The notes beneath the pieces are model-generated. The model saw only the letters and a program-made list of their open reading frames with translations, was not told the DNA's origin and made no database searches. A DNA stretch of 64,000 nucleotides from Paralichthys olivaceus (taxonomy: Eukaryota; Chordata; Actinopteri; Pleuronectiformes; Paralichthyidae): assembly GCF_024713975.1 (NCBI RefSeq), contig NC_091096.1, forward strand, positions 23,089,458 through 23,153,457. The letters are read 5' to 3'. This document shows, piece by piece, positions 47,601-58,854 of this stretch. The stretch's first letter is position 1. Every line of letters starts with the position of its first letter. The position numbers and the translations under genes are program-made.

Positions 47601-50600
47601 TTGCCGTCCTCCATATTCTCTTTACCTTTCGAACGCGGCTTCCCTTCTCTGTCTCCTTGTGCACCGAACTAAACCTGGTGCCCTCTTGTCAGTGCACACA
47701 AAAACCTGACCCCAGAGCCATGCAATGCAGGGCTGAGATCAATGTGACTGACCCACTTACACTGCCCCCCACCCTGCCTATTTGTGATTGGACACAAAAT
47801 TGCTTGTGGGTCAACCACAGTTCTGGGGCGGCATGAGGGAAAGTTGAAATTCAGCGGTGGATTAACCTCTGAATGCTATCTGTCATGTAACTAATGATGT
47901 CCAGGGGCCTGCAGGATCAGTGGCACTTTCCCCTGAAACGTAAACAGGCCTTTTCCCGTCAATTCCACCACTTTTCAAACACTTGTTCCAGAGAACCTCT
48001 AAAAATCAATTGGATTGCTTTAGTTATTAAGGCTGGTTTTAGAGCTCTGCTAGTTGTGAGGAAAAATGGAGATGTTGGTGTGAGGGGGGCCCCCTGTTCT
48101 CTCCCCGCTGTGCTTGTCTCTCCCATCACAGCCCTCTGCACTCTGCGTGCCCAGTAATGACTTGTATTACATGCTCTGTGGTGGGCAGGTCTTGTGTTAG
48201 GAGGTTGTATTAAATTTTTTTGTGCTGTGAATGGAGGGGAAGGCTCTTTGTGTGTCTTTGAGAGGCACTGAATTGAAACGGTGTGCACCGAGTGAAGCTG
48301 ATGAGGAGAGAGCGAGTCCTGGGAGGAACACACGGATGCCTGGCAGGCAGCGAGACACTGTAGTGTGTTTGTGTGCACTTGTGCGTAGACACGTATCTAA
48401 CAGTGTGTCTGCAAATGCTCAATGTGTGTTCACTGCAGAAGGATCTAAAGGAAGCGGGATGTGAGTTGAATTAGCCATAGTTATTTGGCTTACTACTTAT
48501 CCCACACTTCCGAACTGCCTGCCAAGAGATAGTTTATATCATATGAATGAAAATCTACCCTGGTCTTCTCATTTATCATTGAGACTCTCATTGTGACCCT
48601 TTATAAGAAGTGGCGAGGGTCCTAGCTATGGGCTAAGTGATTTTATGAGCAGCATCAGGGGGCTCAGGTCTTATTCTTTTTGTAGGAATGCATTTTCTAC
48701 TTAGATGGCAACAAACTGCATTTGCACTTAAAACATATTCTGTAATCTTCTGTTATTTTACATACAAATTGCATCCTGGGCGATGCATTCATCATTGCTC
48801 ATATCCAGCCCACTCTTAAATGAAAAATGTATCTGAGATGAATAATGGATCCCTCCATAGTATAATTTTGTGTTTCTTGAATATAGTCGAGAGTTTCTCC
48901 TCTGCCTTATCCTCTAAATTTCCCCCCATTGCCTGGATGGTGTTTGTAAGGAGGGAGATATGAAGAAAAATGACTTTTTTACCACGGTTATTGTTTACCT
49001 AAGAATCTTCACAATATGAAGCTTCTTTGACACAGACAATATGTGGAATATACTGTCAAAAAAAGTAAACTGCCATTGGGAATAATGGTGTAATGACTTC
49101 AGGACACTGCACATTTGAACAACAATCAATCATGATCATGTACCGTACCTTATAGCATCATATAAATGTAGTCCATGGAACAGTTGTTTTGGATAGGGTT
49201 TGTGAGTAGCTAGTGTGGCAGTGGCGTCTTGGCAGTGTTGTGGGGTTCCTCTGGGGTCTATGGGTGGGCAGCCTTGTGTGAAGCCAGGAGAATTGGGGTT
49301 GAGTAGCTGAGCCCTCTGTCTTTATCTCTAATTACATGGTTGGGCTCGGGGAGATTGGGCAGAACTTTAAAGCCCCCACAGATAGCTCCGTGGCCCCCCC
49401 TGGCTGTAGCACTGCGGGGTCTGAGGGTGTGAAGCAGAACCACGTCCTGTGGGGCTCTAATCCCACCAAAGACATTCCCCCTGGGGAGCCCCTGGTGTTC
49501 TCTACTCTCCACGGCAGCTCCGCAGTCTGCCACATTCCAACCCGCCGCTGGGGGAGATTCACGGCAAGGCTCCGGCAGCCCACTCTGTCGTGCTCTACTT
49601 GCTCCTGTCGGTTTTTTGTCGTCCCCAAAGTTTCCCAGCCCGTCCTGGGAGACTTCCTGACACAGAGTTGCAGATGGGAAGCGTTGGACCGAGGCAGCTG
49701 GTGTCACAATGTGGATTGGAATTCACAGTTGGTATAAAATATGAAACAAATATGTCATTATACATATGTTTGTTCATCCAGCTGTTTCCTTGCTCAGCCA
49801 TCCCCACCCCTCCCATTGCACCCCCTTCTCTTGCCATATAAACCTGGGAAGGGTTGACTGATGATAATACATGATTTGTCCTATTGCGCCTGTTTTTACC
49901 CAGAGCGGCTCCAGTCACTTCATAATCATCTGTGGCTGTCACTTCACTCATACTAGTTCTGTGTTCTGCAATTTGATGTTTACACTTTGTTGTTTTGATG
50001 ATATGAGGCAACACTATAAAAGATGAGCACAGAACATACTCCACTACAAATGAAGGCAGAATAATTCCCAGTCAGTTTAGTGTCCTTTGATTCCTTTGCA
50101 AGTTTAATCTGCAGAAATCGATAAAAGGATGCATGTTGGGCTTGGGAGTCAACAGAAGCAGTGTTTGATGGGTAAACGGACAACCAAATGGATGATGTGG
50201 GGGAGCATTCATCTTTCTTTGCTAAATTGGGCCGCTAGGTCCCGGCTAATTGATTGATTGCATGACTTGCTGATACAATCAAAGCCTGGCCTGATTTATG
50301 GCGATAAATCAATTGATTAATAAAGTTTTCTGTGCCAGGGTTGGTCTGTGACGGTGGAGAGAAGTGGTGATGGGGGGGAGACACACCTCTAAGTCACACA
50401 TCTGTCTTGGTGCCATCAGCCTTGTTGGTTTAGCGGGGTAATAAGAAAGGCCTGGCTCTCCCTGCTGACATTTACAAAGAGCCGGCTGGCTATGACCCGC
50501 TCCTTAGATTAACCTCCACTTGTTCTCATAAGCACCACTGATATTAAAAGATGTGCAGCAGCAGCGGCCGGGCGAAAAAAATGAAGTGTGACTTTTTCCG

Positions 50601-53600
50601 GCTCACAGTTTGCATATATCATTAAGGGGAACAACAAAAAATCAATTGCACATTCCAGAATAAATAAAAACAAATATCTTGAGCAGCATAATGCGAGGGC
50701 CTCTTGTTGACTCTTTCCAGATTACATTTAGCCGGGTGTTTAAACGCTGATTTACAGCAAGATGGAGTCCATTCCCTCCACTCGCCTGCCTGTCTGCCTG
50801 CCTGTTCAGAATATGAAATGGAAGTTAAACACTGTGAATCTCCAGTGTGGGGAGGAGGGCTCTGGACGTGTGGGCAGTGTAGCATCAAATAGATTGTGTT
50901 TCCTCCCGTGTAAACGCCTAATGTGTGCCGAGCGCTCTGACACAGATGAATGTAAGGAATTTGCTGTAAAGACTTTACGGCCCTTTTGAGAGACATGCCT
51001 GGGAACTGGTAGTGTGGAACCTGCTCCACGCCCCCCTGACCACATGTCCACACACACATACACGTATACACACGCTTGCACAAGTGCTTACACATGCACA
51101 CATGTCAAGGCACACAGCCCTCCAAGGAGAGCAGCTACATCAAACTGGTGAGGCTAGCGCGGACATCAGGGATACTCTTTATTTGCTTTGGGTCAGAAAT
51201 GGCGGCCCTGATGAGGTGATGAGAATTATCTTGCAGACCTGCTCCACACTTAGTTCTATGTTATGGCAGAAAATAATCCAGGTGGTTGTCTTGACCGGGT
51301 TCATCATTTAATATGTAAGTCCTACCTTCTTCTGCAGAACAGGATGGGAAACGATTCATGGATAAACTGCCCTTTCAAGTGGTTGCTCCCATTCTGCAGC
51401 AACGGAACTCGTCTACCAGATCTTCAAGCCTTTGTGACGGCGCTCAAAGCTCTCGGCTGCTTGTTGTCAGCGCCGGTTTTATTCCCACTCTCACCGCTCT
51501 ATTTAGATCCATTTATTTTTGGTTCAAATGCTGTAAAATGAAAGTGCGATGGAGAGAAGGAGGGTAAAGGAGTGTTCCCTCTCTCTCAGACAGGTGGCCC
51601 TGGTTCATGTCGCCTGGCCCCAGGGGCCCCGCTAACTGAGTCTGAGCGAGAGGAGGGACCTGTCTCTCAGTGCTACACAGGTGGTGTGAAACACAGGCTT
51701 CTCTCCACACCTGAAATATTCAGATTCTTCCAGCAGCGTCGCTTTGATCTTGCTGCAATCGACATGGGAAAACGGAGAGAGTAGGGGGGAGAAAACAACA
51801 AAAACAAGAGGAAGAGCAGCACACCTGAGAGTGAACAGATTGACATTTCTTAAGAGAGAATAAACAATCGCAGGTTAGCTGTGTTGCACCGCTGCAGTTC
51901 GTCGTTTCAGGTGAAAGTGGGCCATCGTAGTGATGACTGCATCTGTGGAGCCTTCCTCCAACTCCCACTAACTGACCTCAATGGTTGAAGCTTCACAGAA
52001 ATGAGTGCAGTCTGCTTTTCCCACTTTGAAAGAAAAAAAAAACCTTGTCCCCAATTTTATTGTTCAGGTTCCACACTGTCACTGCTTTTCTAATTCGTTA
52101 TGCATCCCCTCGAAAAACTTTAAACACTGGCAGTTTCTGAGCTCTTGGCTACTGTGAAACCTCCCTGTTGCTCCTCCATATTCACATCCCCCTTTGAGTT
52201 GATCATTTGGCCGACTGAAGTTATCATGGCTTCTCTCAGGTTTCAACCCACTAGTCTGCTAATGAATCATAGGACTATGTAATTAGTCACCCTGCATGTA
52301 CCACACAATGACAATAGACACCCTGATTGTAACCACAGTTTGAAAGGAGCAGAACAATGGTTGGCCTTAATGATGATAAATAAGGTGTTGTAATTGGCCT
52401 TCGGTTGGAGCATTCAGTCATGGATTGCAATTTGAAGTTTCTAATTGGGGGACATTTAAAGTTATTCATTGGATTCGGAGTGGGTACAGGATTGTGTGAA
52501 AGGGCTGTAATAAGATGTTGAAATGATACTTCTTGATACTATTTTGAAAAAGACTTGGCGATAAATAGAATTAGAGCCTTCCTGATCATACAAAGATGTG
52601 CCATCAATGTATCAGTGAGGAATAGGAAATGTGTGTGTGCCTGTGTGTCCAAGTGTGAATGTTGGAATTACAGTGAGAGAAGTGTTGACAAGTAGGCTGT
52701 GCTCTGGTGCATCAGGCGCCAAAAACTCTCTAAATGAAGCAGGGTATGACGAATAATGGCTGACAACACCAGTCACACCTTTTGCTGATGGTTGTAATGC
52801 TCACACGCTTCTCCTTCCTTTTGTAAGATTTAGCATGCTGTTTGAAGACAGCCTGACTGACTGGGGATTAATTATTTTGGATGATTTATCAGACTTACCA
52901 GTCCAGAGTTTAGAGAGGTGTCAAAATGAAATGTGATTTTCCTCGTCGGTAAGTCCTCACAATCTATACACTACCTACATATTTCTGCACAGTGCCGTCA
53001 GGAATGCTGCTGCATAGAAAATCCTTTTGCTATTCAAGATAATGTTTTACTTTTAATTGTTGCTTTTTGTGTTAAGAATTATGAGATAATTTTACCTCTT
53101 TGAGCCCGTAAACATTACTGAAATAACCACACTTCGGTTGAATTGATTACAAGCAGTTGACACATGCAACCACCGACAGTGCGATGCAAGTGGATGTTGC
53201 TTAATAGTTTGACATTTACAGAAACACTAATTTGCTTTCTTCCAGGTACATGAGAAAAATGATACTACTCATATCTGTTATATATAACTGTACTGCTACA
53301 AGATAATTAGCTTAGTTGTCAGCATTAGCATAGCAGTCAATGTATGTAAGCTGTAGAGATGCTGCTAGGCGACCAATTCAAAAAGGTTGGGGACCAATCC
53401 TTTTCAAGGGACATACAAAGAAGGCGATCTGTTGTGTAACGGTTAAGGCTCATGCCATCCATCCATTATCTATACTGCCTACCTTTGGACAGCCGTGGGG
53501 GGAGCTGGAACCAATCCCAGCTGACATTGGGTTAGAGGCGGGGTACACCCCGGACATGTCGCCAGCCTATCACAAGGCCAACATACAGAGACAAACAACC

Positions 53601-56600
53601 ATTCACACTCAACACTTGTTATACTGTAACCAGTATCTTTGAATCTTTCCATCTTTGAATCTGTCTGCCCTTGTTTTCAGTGTCCCCTTAAATTGTCGAT
53701 GTGCAATAAAGACAAAATGCTTAAAAACAATGTCAATAAAGAAAACGGCAGTTTGCAGTTAGTTTAAAATTTGCACATCTAGAAGCTTATTTTGGTTTTG
53801 GCAAACACTTATCAGCAAACACAATCATCACCCTGAGGTTAACTCCACCCATCTGGCACTTGCAGCAGGTCAAAACAAACTCCTAAATGCAAATAGTGTT
53901 TTGACCCAGGTGTGGTCTAACAGCAGTGCGGTGGTGGTGTGAACTGCTCTAGTTGAGCTGATGGAGAGTAAAAGTGAAGGAGCATTAGTCGGTGGTAAAC
54001 AGATGGAGGGAGATGCCAGGTGATAGCAGCCGCTCACCCTCCTCCCCGTCAGAGGCAGTGTGCTCAGCTCACGTTCCGAGCGCCAGGTCGTGGAGGTCAG
54101 AGGCACCTCCCGCCTGACTCCCTCTTTGTGGACGGTCCAGCACACACTCGCACATGCACACAAACACACACATGCACACACACACACACACTCTCTTTGC
54201 CTGCGTGTTTGGCCCTTAACTGATGCTCAGCCCGAAGCAGGCTAGATAACAGTTCGTTTTGGATCTTTCATATGGACAGACGCCACGGTGCTCTTCCCCA
54301 CACCACTCCATCCCCCCACCAAACTGCTCCGTCCTGCCCCAGTGGCTGAAGGGAGGTGGGGTTCCAGTAATAATGTTGAGGCCAGACTAGACTGCAGTGA
54401 TTGGGGCCATTGATTGTGGTGATTTGATTTATTGATCAGTCCCCCCCTACTCTCAAATGTGGCGTCTGAGATGTGGGGGCTAATCTGAGTTAGCTATGGA
54501 CAATCTTGTGCCTCACAGAGAATGGGAGGTGATAAGGAATGTATGAAAGGAAACTACACTTATCTTAATCACACGCCGGTCCCTGCTCTGCCTTGCTGCA
54601 GCCCCAATGCACGGATGTCAGCGCACATGTGTCTGTGCGAGCGCATGTGCCCGGCCACTCTTTTGTGCGAGACCTTGCGTGCAAGTGTGTGTGGTTTTTT
54701 CTGCGTCGGTGTGCGATTGCGGGTGGGGGTTGTGAGGCAGTACAGTCACCAGGCAGAACAGAGTGGATCTATAAATTGATGGAATTCAAAGCCTCCAGCA
54801 TCGATTACCATTATAACAAACAGCAGCACACAGAATGTCTGATTATTTTTAGACAAAGATTCTGTGCTCTCAGCAGCAATTCTGCTGATGCTGTCACACT
54901 TTCAGACATCTGCCTATGATTGCAATTAGATGGGATACAAAAAGAAAAATAATACCCCATCTGCATTTTCCCCTCTCTCCTCCTCCTCCCCATTTTTTCC
55001 TCTTTAATTTGTGCCGTCCAAGCCCACTCCACACACAATAGTGATTTTGACTCAGTCAACCTCATTGCAGTACCTTGCTAGTTTTTTTTTCCCAGTTGTC
55101 AACATTTTCCACCATGGGTTGTCTTTGTGAAAGGCTAGAAAATAGCTTACCACTACAGATGTAATCAAGACAAGCTAGGTTTAATGAATCAATGTCAAAT
55201 CTACTCCAGCACAATGCTTTTTACCTACAACATTCACACTTGCGCAGATTGTTACAGCACATCTTTCTGCTCCCATCTTTGTCAAGAGCCATTTTTGCTC
55301 TGCAAATCTTCTACTGGATTTGATTATTAGACTTCATACCCTGTGTTTGCTGCCCTTACCTGAAATAGACATATCGCACCCATCATTTAAATGGAATGTA
55401 GCATGCTTGACAACCCTCAACGCTTTGTGTTTTTCATAGATCTCTCTCCTCTCCTGGCCTCTATTTTTTATATTCTCCTTTATCCCTCACCCATCAGAGT
55501 CTGAAGGGACCACACCCTGAACATTTGCAGCAACACACTTGCTTAAACCTGAGAACTCTTAATGATATCAATGATATAAATGGCTGCCTGTCAGATCATG
55601 TGCTGGCTCCACTGATCAGGTTCATCTTCAGTCCCTCTGTGTCAGAAGTGCAAAGCCTATAATTGTAAGCCAAAGGACGTTTTTTTTTTCTGGTGTTCAG
55701 CAGTTCATTGAGCTTTAAGTCCATTTACTGGCTGCCAATAGGCTGCAGGTCTATCCTGTTAAAACCAATAAGCGTCTTGTTTCTTGGTCTTTGTTTTTGA
55801 GTCAGAAGTCCCAAAGATTGCTTTCCCTGCAGATTGACTCGAGCACGTCGGGACTGGTTCCATGTTTAAAATCCCTCCTTCCTGCCGTTCCAGCCCCAAT
55901 GACAGCTCCACCCTCCCCAGGGGAAACTCATCAATTATGGCTGGATGTTTGACTGGCAGAGACTTAATGACAGGAGCCCTGTATTGACCCGACTGCCACA
56001 CACTGAAAATTTGGTCCCAATCGTCCTTTTTAAAACCTGTCAAATTAATACCGTGAAGCTCCTTTTAGAACAACGTGTCGAACTTGCCTTTCCCCCTCTT
56101 TAAGTGTTCAAGACATCAGAAGCAACATGTTCACACAAAAGATTTCACGAAGGATGAAGATCAACATAATGGAAAGTGAATTTTATCAGGGATCTTGTGG
56201 GTGCCCTGGTTATAGGTTGAAATGGATCCCATCAGATTAAGAGGCAGAAGAAAAATCTTCAGTATCTTTTGTCTCTGGAGATAACATTGAGAAACACTAC
56301 ATTGTGGAGTTCCTCCCATCATCAATCTGAGCAAGACAACCAAAGTAGCAAACATTCTGTTCTGCTTCGCTTCCTTGCAGAAGACAGACAGTAGTTTTCA
56401 TTTGATGGGCTGTTGCCCAGGCTTCCCTTCCTCATAATGGTCTAGAAACTGTGGGGGTGCTTTCAAAATAACCATGCCATTATGATTGCACTGTTTGGCT
56501 CTCATAGCGCGAGTATTCACCATTCTCATCAGCTGAGCTGCAATAAGAAGCAAACCCAGCTCTACGCTGAGGCCGCGGGAGCACTGGCGAACTTAGAATC

Positions 56601-58812
56601 ACCACACTGTTATATCTTAAGTACTTATAAAATCCACTCAGTCACTTCTGGAGGAATTTTCTCTTGGCAAGATTAGCCGGTCTGGGGTCATTTGAATCTA
56701 GTGGAGGTTGGCCGGCTTCTGAAAGCCCTCTCTCTAATCTCCAGGAAGGCTCATCCCAGACGGACTGTAAGGCCTAACAGGAATTTATTAAGTCCTGTCG
56801 CCTTATCCTGTACGGCCATGGCCTTTTTCAGTGACAGTACGATTTATCAGGAATGACACATTTTTCACAAACCAGATGTATCTGAAATATTTGGATACTT
56901 TCTTACTGTTGAACCTGAGATTTTTGAGTGAGAGGAGCAGTGGTGGTAACCAGGTGTTTAAATGTATTTTCTTTCTTTTTTACAAATAAAGAATAGGACA
57001 AGAGGACACAACACCCACAAATCTCATCAACAGCAAATGTATCCTACTAACAATTATTGTTTCTGTTACAAGTCTGTTCCTGCTACTGACTTTGTCCATT
57101 TGTCAATGACCATCACATTTTCAATTTGGTGACATGTCAGTGTAAATACAACAGACAGGTGGCGCTGGTTCACTTATTGCATTTGAATATTGTGCAGCAG
57201 GCTAAGAAATGTCAATCCAGTTTTTTTCAGAAAAAGTCTTTAGCACAGTGTTTATGAACCTGTAGCGTCAAATTGGAAACATATTTGCTAGTTGTAATGT
57301 TTTAGTGCAACATGTCAGCTTATAGCTACTGTATGCTTCTTACTTCAAACTGTACACTCAGTCGTACTTAAGCCACTTTCTGACTCGTCAGTCCAGGGAC
57401 TTGAACCAGCAGCCCTTCAATTAACAGCTTACTTCTGACCGACAGGCTGCCAACATCTCACGAGGCCCCCTCTGTTGAAGTTTCACCCTTTCCATTTCCT
57501 CCCGGTTTTTTTTCGCCTTCTTTGTGTGATGATTTATTAAATTGCCTTTAAGTAAGACTGCAGATTAATTAAAACACAGTCAATTTAATTTCCCGGCGTC
57601 ATATATAAATTCGCAGTGGTAATTGAATCCCCTTCTCCACTTTTATAATGTAACCCTAACCCAGCAGTTACAAGAGAAGATCCTCATCAATTACCGAGAG
57701 TTTCAGTCAAAATGAAGACGAGGTGAATGTGCGGTTGTCTGTTACAAGCGTTGCTCAGTACAGGGTTGTAGAGTTTGAATCTCTTTTCCTTTTTTTTCCC
57801 TTTCCTGTTTGCTGAAAGAGCCGGGAATTGGATGACGGATCAATAATATTGGATTTGCGGATGGCATGTGGTGCAGCTGAGTCCAGCATGAATGCAAGGT
57901 TCTGATGAAGGGCCTGCTGCACAGACAGCTCTGAATAGTGGATCAGACATGTTGCCGGGGTGGAGCTTTCATTTCGCATAACACAAACATGTAAACAACT
58001 GATGTGCGGATACATTAATGCAATAGCGATCGGGGGCTGTTGCTGTAGCAAAAGGGTAATTTGGTTAAAGCTATGGAGGCTGCTGTCCTGTATTGAAAAT
58101 CTGTGTGGAATCAATATAACGATCGGTGCAGGCGATGGAAGAGAGATTGAAAAGAAGCTGAAAATAGATCTGACCTGTGGTAATTACAAAAGCAGGGAGG
58201 TGTTTGGCCAGGCTTAAAAAACAGCCCTTCATTTCAGGAGGAAGCTCTTATTTGTTTGTAAGGGTGTTTGTCAGGTTATTGGGTCTCTACACGTGACCCA
58301 ATACCCCCACCCCCACCTCTCTCTTCCTCTCACTCACTCACTCTCTCTCTCTACTCCCTCCCTCTTGCCCCACTCCCTCGCTGGCGCTCTATAGCCGTTG
58401 CAAGCGTATTGATTATTTCAAATACTGATTATCTAAAAGGCCTTCTGCTACTGTAGGCATTGGATTTATTTTGGCTTAATTATTTATGGGCCAGGGCTAG
58501 CTGTAAGTATTACTGCTGTGAGATCATGAAGGATTACATTGTTAATATTCAGCAGTGTATTTTTATTTATGTACACTCTAAGCTTTACTGGATGAGCGTT
58601 GGCAGGCTGGTTCCCTAAAGTGCCGTCTCCCTCCACTCGCTTCCTCTCACGCCGCTTCTCTCTCCTTTTGTGCGTTCACAGAGGGAGCTAAACTCTGTAG
58701 CATCTGAGCTGGCGGGTCGACAAGAGGAGAGCGAACATTCCCACAAGCACCTGGTAGAGCTGAGCAGGGAGTTCAAGAGAAATGTCCCTGAGGTGAGTCG
58801 AAACACCCCCCT

Positions 58813-58854
<42 letters not shown>

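Noticed and set aside
48430..48462. 22-nt AG..GT micro-exon-like segment (KDLKEAG)
   Set aside because: Its length would shift the frame of cux2 and no conservation can be shown.
49258..49737. Overlapping open frames of 149 and 133 codons on opposite strands
   Set aside because: Both are open by GC composition; no splice signals or homology were seen. At most this marks a conserved or unusual block of cux2 intron 1.
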